Assembly: GCF_014268275.3 (NCBI RefSeq) | Contig: NZ_CP077084.1 | Span: 2,604,001 to 2,668,000, forward strand | DNA length: 64,000 nt | Source: Pseudomonas tritici | GTDB lineage: Bacteria > Pseudomonadota > Gammaproteobacteria > Pseudomonadales > Pseudomonadaceae | Reading direction: 5' to 3' | In this document: positions 46,125 through 54,726 of the stretch, piece after piece | Position numbering within the stretch: position 1 is the first letter of the stretch | Layout of the letters: the number at the start of each line of letters is the position of its first letter | The notes under the pieces: model-generated | What the model was told of the DNA's origin: nothing | Databases searched by the model: none | Seen by the model: only the letters and a program-made list of their open reading frames with translations | Made by a program: the position numbers and the translations under genes

Positions 46125-46836
46125 TCAATACATTCATCACCGTATCCAACGCCACCCGCGTGTCATCCAACTGCACCAGCGACGCATGCCGCGCCCCAAG
46201 GGCGTCGCGGTTCTGGATCGCGGTGAGGATCGCCTTGTGCCGGGGCAGGCTCAAACCCTGGATATCCGGGCGGCGGTTGGTGATGTTGATCGACTCGCGC
46301 AGCGGCAACGACAGCATGTTGCACATATACGCGAGCAGGTCGTTGCGGGTGGCGTCGGCAATGGCGCGGTGGAAGTCCAGGTCGGCCTGCAACAGGTCTT
46401 CGTGGGTCTTCGCGGTTTCCATGCCTGCGTAGGCTTTTTCGATGGTGGCGATGTCTTCATCGGTGGCGGTAGTCGCGGCCATGGCCGCGATTTCCGGTTC
46501 AAGGATGCGCCGCACACCGGCCAACGTGTTGAAGAACTCGCTGTGGGGCGTGGACTGCATCAACCAGGACAACACGTCCGGGTCGAGCAGGTGCCATTTC
46601 AACCGTGGTCGCACCACCGCGCCCACCCGTGGCTTGGAATACACCAGGCCCTTGGCGCTGAGTACCCGCGTAGCCTCACGCAACACCGAGCGGCTGACCT
46701 TGTACTCCTCGCAGAGCGTGGCCTCCATGGGCAGCCGTTCTTCGGGCTTGAAGCGACCGGAAACGATGTGCATGCCCAAGTCTTGAACGATCTGGGCATG
46801 CTGGCTCTTGCGCGGCTTGGGCGGCTGGTGATCCAT
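46114..46836 (-). CDS. FadR-type GntR regulator of the arabinose cluster
   Basis: A 240-residue regulator: GntR winged helix (GRFKPEERLPMEATLCEEYK, SRSVLREATRVLSAKGLV) and an FCD effector domain whose metal-binding residues lie in LDFHRAIADATRN and the histidines LPRHKAI and ALGARHASLV. It is downstream of and co-oriented with the arabinonate dehydratase gene. Sugar-acid-responsive FadR regulators are common beside such dehydratases. The ATG at 46836 gives the usual N-terminus; an ATG at 46884 is possible but would sit against the palindrome at 46879. Confidence 0.85.
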   Translation of the reverse strand: MDHQPPKPRKSQHAQIVQDLGMHIVSGRFKPEERLPMEATLCEEYKVSRSVLREATRVLSAKGLVYSKPRVGAVVRPRLKWHLLDPDVLSWLMQSTPHSEFFNTLAGVRRILEPEIAAMAATTATDEDIATIEKAYAGMETAKTHEDLLQADLDFHRAIADATRNDLLAYMCNMLSLPLRESINITNRRPDIQGLSLPRHKAILTAIQNRDALGARHASLVQLDDTRVALDTVMNVLTPL

Positions 46837-46878
46837 AACGGGAGAGATGCTCTGACTTAAATTCGCGGCATCATAGCA

Positions 46879-46893
46879 TCCCACTTAGTGGGA
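46879..46893. promoter_or_regulatory. Palindrome just upstream of the GntR gene
   Basis: TCCCACT-t-AGTGGGA is a perfect 15-base palindrome overlapping the dehydratase stop codon, 43 bases before the GntR start. It could be an autoregulatory operator. Confidence 0.4.
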
Positions 46894-48621
46894 ATGCCGT
46901 GGGACTTCCGCGCCTCGGCAACCTACCAGGAAGTCAAAGTCGCAACCCTGGTCGGCCTGCAGCACATGGTCGATGTACAGCTGGCGATAGCCGCCGACGA
47001 TGAGCTTTTCAGGTGGCGCAAGGTCTGCCATGCGCGCCGCCAGCTCTGCGTCGGGGATGTCCAGGTGCAAACGGCCATTGGCGCAGTCGAGTTCGATCCA
47101 GTCGCCTTCCTTCACGGTGGCTAACGGTCCGCCGGCAGCGGCTTCCGGGGCCACGTGCAACACCACCGTGCCGTAGGCCGTGCCGCTCATGCGCGCGTCG
47201 GAAATCCGCACCATATCCGTCACACCCTGGGCCAGCAGCTTGGCCGGCAGGCCCATGTTGCCGACCTCGGCCATGCCTGGGTAACCCTTGGGGCCGCAGT
47301 TTTTCATGACCAGGATCGAGTTGGCGTCCACGTCCAGCTCGGGGTCGTTGATGCGTGCCTTGTACATGTCGAAGTTTTCGAACACCACGGCGCGGCCACG
47401 GTGCTGCATCAACGCCGGGCTGGCGGCGGACGGCTTGAGGACCGCGCCGAGTGGCGCCAGGTTACCGCGCAATACGCAGATGCCGCCGTCAGCGCGGATC
47501 GGGTTGTCGAGGGTGCGGATCACTTCATCCTGGCCGTAGATCGGCGAGTCCTTGGTGTTCTCGCCCAGGGACTTGCCGTTCACGGTCAGGGCGTTCGGGT
47601 GCGGGATCAGGTTGGCTTCACCGAGGCGACGCAGCACGGCGGGCAGGCCACCGGCGTAGTAGAACTCTTCCATCAGGAAGCGCCCGGACGGTTGCAGGTC
47701 GACGATGGTCGGCATGCCACGGCCCATGCGGGTCCAGTCATCCAGGTCCAATTCAACGCCGATGCGCCCGGCGATGGCTTTCAAGTGAATCACCGCGTTG
47801 GTCGAACCGCCGATGGCGGCATTCACGCGGATCGCATTTTCAAACGCTTCTTTGGTGAGGATCTTCGACAGCTTCAAGTCTTCGCGCACCATCTCTACCG
47901 CGCGCATGCCCGACATATGCGCCAGCACATAACGCCGTGCATCCACCGCCGGAATCGCCGCGTTGTGGGGCAGGGAAGTACCGAGTGCCTCGGCCATACA
48001 GGCCATGGTCGACGCGGTACCCATGGTGTTGCAGGTGCCCGCCGAACGCGACATGCCGCCCTCGGCCGCGAGGAAATCATCCAGCGTAATGGTGCCGGCC
48101 TTGACCTGTTCGCTGAGCTGCCACACCACCGTGCCCGAGCCAATGTCCTGGCCCTTGTGCTTGCCATTGAGCATCGGCCCACCGGTGACCACGATGGCCG
48201 GCACGTCGCAACTGGCGGCGCCCATCAGCAAGGCCGGGGTGGTTTTGTCGCAGCCGGTCAGCAGCACCACACCGTCAATCGGGTTGCCGCGAATGGCTTC
48301 TTCCACGTCCATGCTCGCCAGGTTGCGGGTGAGCATCGCGGTGGGGCGCAGGTTGGATTCGCCGTTGGAGAACACCGGGAATTCCACGGGGAAGCCACCG
48401 GCCTCGATCACGCCGCGTTTGACGTGGTCGGCGATCTGGCGGAAATGCGCGTTGCACGGCGTCAGCTCCGACCACGTGTTGCAGATGCCGATGATTGGCT
48501 TGCCATGGAACTGATGGTCGGCAATGCCCTGGTTCTTCATCCAGCTGCGGTACATGAAGCCGTTTTTGTCGGCAGTACCAAACCACTGGGCGGAGCGTAG
48601 GCCGGGCTTTTTATCAGACAT
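46885..48621 (-). CDS. L-arabinonate dehydratase (IlvD/EDD family)
   Basis: A 578-residue iron-sulfur dehydratase turning L-arabinonate into 2-keto-3-deoxy-L-arabinonate. Cys56 (SELTPC), Cys124 (TGCDKTTP) and Cys197 (SAGTCNTM) have the same spacing (68 and 73) as the cluster ligands of the Rhizobium L-arabinonate dehydratase, and Lys126 follows Cys124. Length is also the same. The start at 48621 matches the family N-terminus (MSDKKPGLRSAQWFG). It is divergent from the MFS-AraD1-dehydrogenase-lactonase-ABC operon that encodes the rest of the pathway. D-fuconate or D-galactonate are possible extra substrates. Confidence 0.88.
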   Translation of the reverse strand: MSDKKPGLRSAQWFGTADKNGFMYRSWMKNQGIADHQFHGKPIIGICNTWSELTPCNAHFRQIADHVKRGVIEAGGFPVEFPVFSNGESNLRPTAMLTRNLASMDVEEAIRGNPIDGVVLLTGCDKTTPALLMGAASCDVPAIVVTGGPMLNGKHKGQDIGSGTVVWQLSEQVKAGTITLDDFLAAEGGMSRSAGTCNTMGTASTMACMAEALGTSLPHNAAIPAVDARRYVLAHMSGMRAVEMVREDLKLSKILTKEAFENAIRVNAAIGGSTNAVIHLKAIAGRIGVELDLDDWTRMGRGMPTIVDLQPSGRFLMEEFYYAGGLPAVLRRLGEANLIPHPNALTVNGKSLGENTKDSPIYGQDEVIRTLDNPIRADGGICVLRGNLAPLGAVLKPSAASPALMQHRGRAVVFENFDMYKARINDPELDVDANSILVMKNCGPKGYPGMAEVGNMGLPAKLLAQGVTDMVRISDARMSGTAYGTVVLHVAPEAAAGGPLATVKEGDWIELDCANGRLHLDIPDAELAARMADLAPPEKLIVGGYRQLYIDHVLQADQGCDFDFLVGCRGAEVPRHSH

Positions 48622-48707
48622 GATCGATTCTCTTATTGTATGACTATATGTTCTATCTGTGCCTAAACATAAGCGCAAAATCGATGCTTTGGAAGAGTTG
48701 TTTTGTA

Positions 48708-48720
48708 AATAGTCCTACTA
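48708..48720. promoter_or_regulatory. Candidate arabinose-regulon motif, copy 1
   Basis: AATAGTCCTACTA lies in the divergent region between the dehydratase and MFS genes. It matches 12 of 13 bases of the motif in the galM-SDR divergent region (58489-58501). A related ATATGTTCTATC lies at 48646. Confidence 0.45.
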
Positions 48721-48790
48721 TATAGTTTGGCTTAACTGAGGTATGACCCTGGCGGAATTTCGCGAGAGGCGTCCCCCGAGCTTCTATAAA

Positions 48791-48798
48791 AACAACAA
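48791..48798 (+). promoter_or_regulatory. Hfq/Crc (CA) motif before the MFS gene
   Basis: AAAAACAACAATCGGAG: AACAACAA runs straight into the ribosome binding site. Confidence 0.65.
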
Positions 48799-48814
48799 TC
48801 GGAGATCGACCCCC

Positions 48815-50137
48815 ATGAGCCAGGAACTGCGGCTTATTCGGCGCATTACGCTGAAACTGATTCCCTTCCTGATCCTGCTGTACCTGATCGCCTACGTAGA
48901 CCGCTCCGCCGTGGGCTTTGCCAAATTGCACATGGGCGCCGACGTCGGTATTGGCGACGCCGCCTATGGCCTGGGCGCGGGGTTGTTCTTTATTGGCTAC
49001 TTCCTTTTCGAGATCCCCAGCAACCTGATGCTCGACCGCTTCGGCGCGCGGCGCTGGTTTGCGCGGATCATGATCACCTGGGGCGCCATCACCATCGGCA
49101 TGGCCTTTGTGCAGGGCCCACACAGCTTCTATGTGATGCGCTTTCTGCTTGGCGCGGCGGAAGCGGGATTCTTTCCGGGCGTTCTCTACTACATCACTCA
49201 ATGGTTCCCGGTGCGCCATCGCGGCAAGATCCTCGGGCTGTTTATCCTGTCGCAACCCATCGCAATGATGATCACCGGCCCGGTGTCCGGCGGCCTACTA
49301 GGCATGGACGGCATTCTTGGTCTGCACGGCTGGCAGTGGCTGTTTATCGTGATCGGCAGCCCGGCGATTCTGCTCACCTGGCCGGTGCTGCGCTACCTGC
49401 CGGACGGCCCCAAGCACGTCAAATGGATGAGTGAGGAGGAAAAAGCCTGGCTCGCCGGCGAGTTGAACAAAGACTTGCAAGCCTACGGCCAGACCCGCCA
49501 CGGCAACCCGCTGCATGCCTTGAAAGACAAGCGGGTGTTGCTGCTGGCGCTGTTCTATCTGCCGGTGACCCTGAGCATTTATGGCCTGGGCCTGTGGTTG
49601 CCGACGTTGATCAAACAATTCGGTGGCAGTGATTTGACCACCGGCTTCATCTCCGCCGTGCCGTATATCTTCGGCATCATCGGCCTGCTGATCATCCCGC
49701 GCAGCTCCGACCGTTTGAACGACCGCTACGGCCACCTGGCGGTGCTTTATGTACTCGGTGCCATCGGCCTGTTCTTCAGCGCCTGGCTGAGCGTGCCGGT
49801 GCTGCAAATGGCGGCGCTGTGCCTGGCGGCGTTCGCGATGTTTTCTTGCACGGCGGTGTTCTGGACCTTGCCGGGTCGGTTTTTTGCTGGCGCCAGTGCA
49901 GCGGCGGGCATTGCGTTGATCAACTCGGTTGGCAACCTCGGCGGCTACATCGGCCCGTTCGTGATCGGCGCGCTCAAGGAATACACCGGCAACCTGGCAT
50001 CGGGCCTGTACTTTTTGTCCGGGGTGATGCTGTTCGGGCTGGTCTTGACCTTTGTGGTCTACCGCTTGCTGGAGCGCAAGCATGTGCTGCCTGCCGACCA
50101 ATTCGCCGCCAGTGCCCGTGGCGCGACACGTACTTAA
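48815..50137 (+). CDS. MFS transporter (ACS family), probable sugar or sugar-acid importer
   Basis: A 440-residue transporter with twelve predicted membrane helices, starting RRITLKLIPFLILLYLIAYV and YVDRSAVGFAK, typical of the ACS family (glucarate, tartrate, 4-hydroxyphenylacetate carriers), with ALINSVGNLGGYIGPF late in the protein. It heads the arabinose operon. An ABC importer for L-arabinose lies downstream, so this one may carry L-arabinonate or the lactone formed outside. The ATG at 48815 has CGGAG at a normal distance. Confidence 0.88.
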   Translation: MSQELRLIRRITLKLIPFLILLYLIAYVDRSAVGFAKLHMGADVGIGDAAYGLGAGLFFIGYFLFEIPSNLMLDRFGARRWFARIMITWGAITIGMAFVQGPHSFYVMRFLLGAAEAGFFPGVLYYITQWFPVRHRGKILGLFILSQPIAMMITGPVSGGLLGMDGILGLHGWQWLFIVIGSPAILLTWPVLRYLPDGPKHVKWMSEEEKAWLAGELNKDLQAYGQTRHGNPLHALKDKRVLLLALFYLPVTLSIYGLGLWLPTLIKQFGGSDLTTGFISAVPYIFGIIGLLIIPRSSDRLNDRYGHLAVLYVLGAIGLFFSAWLSVPVLQMAALCLAAFAMFSCTAVFWTLPGRFFAGASAAAGIALINSVGNLGGYIGPFVIGALKEYTGNLASGLYFLSGVMLFGLVLTFVVYRLLERKHVLPADQFAASARGATRT

Positions 50138-50152
50138 TCTGGGAGAAGTTTC

Positions 50153-51142
50153 ATGCGTTTAGTTCAGTTCGAGTTAAGCAATGGCGAGCGTCGGGTCGGC
50201 GTTGTAGAGGGCGACAGCCTGCGCGAAGTCCAGACGGCGCGCAGTGTGCGCGAATTGGCCCTGGCCGCCATCGAAGCGGGCGTCGGCCTGGCACAACAGG
50301 TGAACAGCCTCGGTCTGGGCGACAGCCACGACTACGCCGCACTGCTGGCCGAGCTGAAAATCCTGCCGCCGCTGGATCACCCGGACCCGGCGCACATGTT
50401 GATCAGCGGTACCGGCCTGACCCACTTGGGCAGCGCCTCGGCGCGGGACAAAATGCACCAGGCCGGCGATGAAACGGCACTGACCGATACCATGCGCATC
50501 TTCAAATGGGGCGTGGAGGGCGGCAAGCCAGCAGCGGGTCAGGCGGGCGTGCAACCGGAGTGGTTCTATAAAGGTGACGGCAGCATCGTCGTGCGCCCAG
50601 GCGCCGCCTTCCCGGTGCCACCGTTTGCCGAAGATGCCGGCGAAGAACCGGAGATCGGCGGTCTGTACGTGATCGGTCCGGACAGCAAGCCCTACCGTGT
50701 GGGTTTTGCGGTGGGCAACGAATTCTCCGACCACATCATGGAGCGCAAGAATTACCTGTACCTGGCCCACTCCAAGCTGCGCAGTTGCAGCTACGGCCCC
50801 GAGTTGCGCGTGGGCGAGTTGCCCCAGCACCTGGCGGGCACCAGTCGCCTCCTGCGTAACGGTGAGGAAATCTGGCGGAACGAATTCCTCAGCGGCGAGG
50901 CCAATATGTGCCACAGCCTGGAAAATCTCGAGTATCACCACTTCAAATACCGCCAGTTCCTCAAGCCCGGCGATGTGCATATCCACTTTTTCGGCACCGC
51001 CACCTTGTCATTCGCCGACGGTATACGTACTCAACCGGGCGATGTGTTTGAGATCAGCCAAGCCGAGTTCGGCGCGCCATTGATCAACAGCGTCGGCAGC
51101 AGCGATGCGGCATTCGAACCCGGCCACGTCATCACCCTTTAA
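50153..51142 (+). CDS. AraD1-family (FAH fold) 2-keto-3-deoxy-L-arabinonate dehydratase
   Basis: A 329-residue fumarylacetoacetate-hydrolase-fold protein. Metal-site features of the fold are visible (GNEFSDHIMERKNYLY, and the later FGTATLSFADGIRTQPGDV). The AraD1 group is found in oxidative pentose pathways, where it is thought to dehydrate 2-keto-3-deoxy-L-arabinonate to 2-oxoglutarate semialdehyde, replacing the unrelated DHDPS-type AraD. Its position between the transporter and the semialdehyde dehydrogenase fits. GGGAGAAG precedes the ATG. The exact reaction is inferred. Confidence 0.83.
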   Translation: MRLVQFELSNGERRVGVVEGDSLREVQTARSVRELALAAIEAGVGLAQQVNSLGLGDSHDYAALLAELKILPPLDHPDPAHMLISGTGLTHLGSASARDKMHQAGDETALTDTMRIFKWGVEGGKPAAGQAGVQPEWFYKGDGSIVVRPGAAFPVPPFAEDAGEEPEIGGLYVIGPDSKPYRVGFAVGNEFSDHIMERKNYLYLAHSKLRSCSYGPELRVGELPQHLAGTSRLLRNGEEIWRNEFLSGEANMCHSLENLEYHHFKYRQFLKPGDVHIHFFGTATLSFADGIRTQPGDVFEISQAEFGAPLINSVGSSDAAFEPGHVITL

Positions 51143-51153
51143 TGGAGAACCCC

Positions 51154-52734
51154 ATGACCCAGTTCCTCGGCCACAACTACATCGGCGGCCAGCGCAGCGC
51201 CAACGGCAGCGTCAAACTGCAAAGCGTCGATGCTGCCACTGGCGAAGCCTTGCCCCAGGATTTCTACCAGGCGACCCCGGAAGAAGTCGACGCCGCCGCC
51301 AAGGCTGCCGCGCAGGCTTACCCTGCGTACCGTGCCTTGAGTGCGGCGCGCCGCGCGCAGTTCCTCGATGCGATTGCCGATGAGCTGGATGCGTTGGGCG
51401 ATGACTTTGTCGAGCTGGTCTGCCGCGAAACCGCGCTGCCGGCTGCGCGTATCAAGGGCGAGCGTGGGCGCACCAGCGGCCAGATGCGCCTGTTCGCGAC
51501 CGTGCTGCGTCGCGGTGATTTCTACGGCGCGCGCATCGACAAGGCGCTGCCGGATCGCCAGCCGATGCCACGCCCGGATTTGCGCCAATACCGCATCGGC
51601 CTCGGGCCGGTTGCTGTGTTCGGCGCTAGCAACTTTCCCCTGGCCTTTTCCACGGCGGGCGGCGACACCGCAGCCGCACTGGCGGCGGGCTGCCCGGTCG
51701 TCTTCAAGGCGCATAGTGGGCATATGGCGACCGCCGAGCGGGTGGCCGATGCGATCATTCGGGCGGCCGAAACCACCGAGATGCCGGCCGGCGTGTTCAA
51801 TATGATCTTCGGCGGTGGCGTCGGTGAAGCGCTGGTCAAGCACCCGGCGATCCAGGCCGTAGGCTTCACGGGTTCGCTCAAGGGCGGGCGCGCCTTGTGC
51901 GACATGGCAGCGGCACGTGCGCAGCCGATCCCGGTGTTTGCCGAGATGTCGAGCATCAACCCGGTGATCGTGCTGCCCCAGGCTCTCACAGCACGGGCTG
52001 AAAGTGTTGCGCGTGACCTGACCGCCTCGGTGGTGCAAGGCTGCGGCCAGTTCTGCACCAACCCAGGCCTGGTGATCGGTATCGCTTCGCCTGCATTCAC
52101 GGCGTTTACTCAACAGGTTGCGCAACTAATCGGTGAACAACCGACGCAGACCATGCTCAACGCCGGCACCCTGGGCAGCTACGGCAAAGGCCTGGAAAAA
52201 CTGCTGGCGCACCCCGGCATCCAGCACCTGGCGGGCAGTGCCCAGGCCGGTAACCAGGCACACCCGCAATTGTTCAAGGCCGATGTGCGCCTGTTGATCG
52301 ACGGCGATGAAGTGCTGCAAGAAGAAGTGTTCGGTCCCACCACGGTATTTGTCGAGGTCGCCGACCAGGCCCAACTCAGCGCTGCCTTACATGGCCTGCA
52401 CGGTCAATTGACGGCGACGATCATTGGCGAGCCGGCAGACCTGCAACAGTTCGCCGAACTCACGCCACTGCTCGAACAGAAAGTCGGGCGCATCCTGCTC
52501 AACGGCTACCCGACCGGTGTGGAAGTCTGCGATTCGATGGTGCACGGCGGACCGTACCCCGCGACGTCCGATGCGCGTGGCACCTCGGTCGGCACCCTGG
52601 CCATCGACCGTTTCCTGCGCCCGGTGTGCTTCCAGAATTACCCTGATAGCCTGCTGCCCGACGCGTTGAAAAACGCTAACCCGTTGCGTATCCAGCGGCT
52701 CGTGGATGGCACGCCTTCGCGCGACGCGCTGTAA
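51154..52734 (+). CDS. 2,5-dioxovalerate (2-oxoglutarate semialdehyde) dehydrogenase
   Basis: A 526-residue aldehyde dehydrogenase of the KGSA branch, making 2-oxoglutarate with NAD(P)+. Catalytic Cys301 is in VVQGCGQFCTNPG, the general base in VFAEMSSINP, and the cofactor-binding lysine in PVVFKAHSGH. The family's GPVAVFGASNFPLAFSTAGG is intact. I chose the ATG at 51154, which has GGAG upstream; the ATG at 51142 is within the previous stop codon. It completes the oxidative arabinose pathway. Confidence 0.92.
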   Translation: MTQFLGHNYIGGQRSANGSVKLQSVDAATGEALPQDFYQATPEEVDAAAKAAAQAYPAYRALSAARRAQFLDAIADELDALGDDFVELVCRETALPAARIKGERGRTSGQMRLFATVLRRGDFYGARIDKALPDRQPMPRPDLRQYRIGLGPVAVFGASNFPLAFSTAGGDTAAALAAGCPVVFKAHSGHMATAERVADAIIRAAETTEMPAGVFNMIFGGGVGEALVKHPAIQAVGFTGSLKGGRALCDMAAARAQPIPVFAEMSSINPVIVLPQALTARAESVARDLTASVVQGCGQFCTNPGLVIGIASPAFTAFTQQVAQLIGEQPTQTMLNAGTLGSYGKGLEKLLAHPGIQHLAGSAQAGNQAHPQLFKADVRLLIDGDEVLQEEVFGPTTVFVEVADQAQLSAALHGLHGQLTATIIGEPADLQQFAELTPLLEQKVGRILLNGYPTGVEVCDSMVHGGPYPATSDARGTSVGTLAIDRFLRPVCFQNYPDSLLPDALKNANPLRIQRLVDGTPSRDAL

Positions 52735-52741
52735 ACAACAA
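52734..52741 (+). promoter_or_regulatory. Hfq/Crc (CA) motif before the lactonase gene
   Basis: AACAACAA overlaps the end of the upstream gene, 16 bases before the lactonase ATG and just before AGGAGG. Confidence 0.55.
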
Positions 52742-52757
52742 TGAACCAGGAGGTTTC

Positions 52758-53621
52758 ATGTCGCTGAGCGCCGTCACCGCGCACCGTGCGCAATTGGGGG
52801 AGGGCCCGTTCTGGGACGTGCCCACCCAGGCCCTGTACTGGGTCAACATTGCCGGCAAACAGGCATTGCGCCTGATGGACGGGCAGTTACAGGTCTGGCA
52901 ATTGCCCGAGCATGTCTCGGCGTTTATCCCGTGTGAAAGCGGCGATGCCGTGGTGACCTTGAGCAGCGGCGTGTACCGCCTGGACCTGGTCACCGAAGCC
53001 TTGACCTTGCTGTGTGTGGCCGACCCGCAATCGGGCAACCGTGGCAATGAAGCGCGCTGCGATGCCCAGGGCCGCCTGTGGCTGGGCACTATGCAGAACA
53101 ACATTGGCGAGCAGGGCGAAGACCTGCCCATCACCCGACGCTCCGGCGGCCTGTTTCGCATTGATGCCGATGCGCAGGTCACGCCGTTGCTGAGTGGCCT
53201 GGGCATTCCCAACACCTTGCTGTGGAGTGATGACGGCCGCCATGTGCATTTTGGCGACAGCATGGAGGGCACGCTGTACCGGCATGGGATTCTGCCGAAC
53301 GGCCAACTCGAGCCCGCACACGTCTGGTTCGGCCCACATGAACGTGGCGGGCCGGACGGCTCGGCCATGGACGTCGAAGGCTGTATCTGGAATGCGCGCT
53401 GGGACGGCAGTTGCCTGCTGCGCCTCACGCCCGAAGGTGAAGTGGACCGCATCATCGAGTTGCCCGTGAGCCGCCCCACCAGTTGCGTATTTGGTGGCCC
53501 GAACCTCACCACCCTCTATATCACCAGTGCCGCCAGCCCATTGGATCACCCTTTGGACGGCGCGGTATTGGCCATTGAGGTCGACGTGCCAGGCAAACCC
53601 TGTCACCGCTTTGCCGGCTAA
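52758..53621 (+). CDS. SMP-30/gluconolactonase-family L-arabinolactonase
   Basis: A 287-residue six-bladed propeller lactonase that would open L-arabino-gamma-lactone. Metal ligands expected for the family are visible: the glutamate in LGEGPFWDV, the asparagine in GIPNTLLWSDDG, and the aspartate in FGDSMEGTLY, with GNEARCDAQGRLWLGTM typical of SMP-30. A very strong ribosome binding site (CCAGGAGG) precedes it. It follows the dehydrogenase gene by 23 bases. Confidence 0.9.
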   Translation: MSLSAVTAHRAQLGEGPFWDVPTQALYWVNIAGKQALRLMDGQLQVWQLPEHVSAFIPCESGDAVVTLSSGVYRLDLVTEALTLLCVADPQSGNRGNEARCDAQGRLWLGTMQNNIGEQGEDLPITRRSGGLFRIDADAQVTPLLSGLGIPNTLLWSDDGRHVHFGDSMEGTLYRHGILPNGQLEPAHVWFGPHERGGPDGSAMDVEGCIWNARWDGSCLLRLTPEGEVDRIIELPVSRPTSCVFGGPNLTTLYITSAASPLDHPLDGAVLAIEVDVPGKPCHRFAG

Positions 53622-53635
53622 ATCCCGATTTTAAA

Positions 53636-53646
53636 AACAACAACAA
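53636..53646 (+). promoter_or_regulatory. Hfq/Crc (CA) motif before araF
   Basis: AAAAACAACAACAAGGAG: a triple AAC repeat gives two overlapping AAnAAnAA matches directly against the ribosome binding site, the best example in the window. Confidence 0.7.
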
Positions 53647-53658
53647 GGAGTCACCCGT

Positions 53659-54663
53659 ATGAATCGTCGTCGAGGTTTGCGTTCCCTGTGCTGCGCCGCT
53701 GTGGCGGTCTCGGCCATGAGCCTGAGCGGGCTGCTGCTGGCCGCTGAGGAAGTGAAGATCGGTTTTCTGGTCAAGCAGGCTGAAGAGCCTTGGTTCCAGA
53801 CCGAATGGGCCTTTGCCGAAAAAGCCGGCAAGGAGCATGGCTTCACCGTGATCAAGATCGCCGTGCCCGACGGCGAAAAAACCCTTTCGGCCATCGACAG
53901 CCTGGCGGCCAACGGTGCCAAGGGCTTTGTGATCTGCCCGCCGGACGTGTCCCTGGGCCCGGCCATTGTCGCCAAGGCCAAGGCCAACGGCTTGAAAGTG
54001 ATTGCCGTGGATGACCGCTTCGTCGACGCCAAAGGCGCCTTTATGGAGGACGTGCCGTACCTGGGCATGGCCGCGTTTGAAGTCGGCCAAAAGCAAGGCG
54101 CCGCCATGGCCGCCGAAGCTAAAAAACGCGGCTGGGACTGGAAGGACACCTATGCGGTGATCAACACCTTCAACGAGCTCGACACCGGTAAAAAACGCAC
54201 CGACGGATCGATCCAGTCCCTGAAAGAGGCCGGCATTCCTGACGACCATATTCTCACCGCTGCGCTTAAAACCCTCGACGTACCCGGCAGCATGGACGCC
54301 ACCAACTCGGCGCTGGTCAAGCTGCCCAGCGGCGCGAAAAACCTGATCATCGGTGGCATGAACGACAACACCGTACTCGGCGGCGTACGTGCGACCGAAA
54401 GCGCGGGCTTCAAAGCCGCCAATGTAATCGGCATCGGCATCAATGGCACCGACGCTATCGGTGAACTGAAGAAAGCCAACAGCGGCTTCTTCGGTTCGAT
54501 GCTGCCTAGCCCGCACATCGAGGGTTACAACACTGCGCTGATGATGTACGAGTGGGTCACCAAAGGCACCGAGCCGCCGAAGTACACCGCCATGGACGAA
54601 GTGACCCTGATCACCCGCGACAACTTCAAGCAGGAACTGGAAAAGATCGGCCTGTGGAAATAA
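53659..54663 (+). CDS. araF: L-arabinose-binding periplasmic protein
   Basis: A 334-residue binding protein with a signal peptide (to about residue 29). The mature part KIGFLVKQAEEPWFQTEWAF, IKIAVPDGEKTLSAIDSLAA, NELDTGKKRT, IIGGMNDNTVLGGVRATE and LITRDNFKQELEKIGL follows E. coli AraF closely, including the arginine and asparagine residues that bind the sugar. A stable hairpin follows the gene, probably protecting its message relative to araGH. Confidence 0.94.
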   Translation: MNRRRGLRSLCCAAVAVSAMSLSGLLLAAEEVKIGFLVKQAEEPWFQTEWAFAEKAGKEHGFTVIKIAVPDGEKTLSAIDSLAANGAKGFVICPPDVSLGPAIVAKAKANGLKVIAVDDRFVDAKGAFMEDVPYLGMAAFEVGQKQGAAMAAEAKKRGWDWKDTYAVINTFNELDTGKKRTDGSIQSLKEAGIPDDHILTAALKTLDVPGSMDATNSALVKLPSGAKNLIIGGMNDNTVLGGVRATESAGFKAANVIGIGINGTDAIGELKKANSGFFGSMLPSPHIEGYNTALMMYEWVTKGTEPPKYTAMDEVTLITRDNFKQELEKIGLWK

Positions 54664-54680
54664 GGCAGTTCGCTTTCCTC

Positions 54681-54704
54681 GGCAGCCCCGGCAACGGGGC
54701 TGCC
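54681..54704 (+). other. Intercistronic hairpin between araF and araG
   Basis: GGCAGCCCCG-gcaa-CGGGGCTGCC is a perfect 10-bp stem with no T-run, as often found after binding-protein genes of ABC operons. Confidence 0.7.
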
Positions 54705-54726
54705 TGATCGGTGTGATGAGGTGGTT

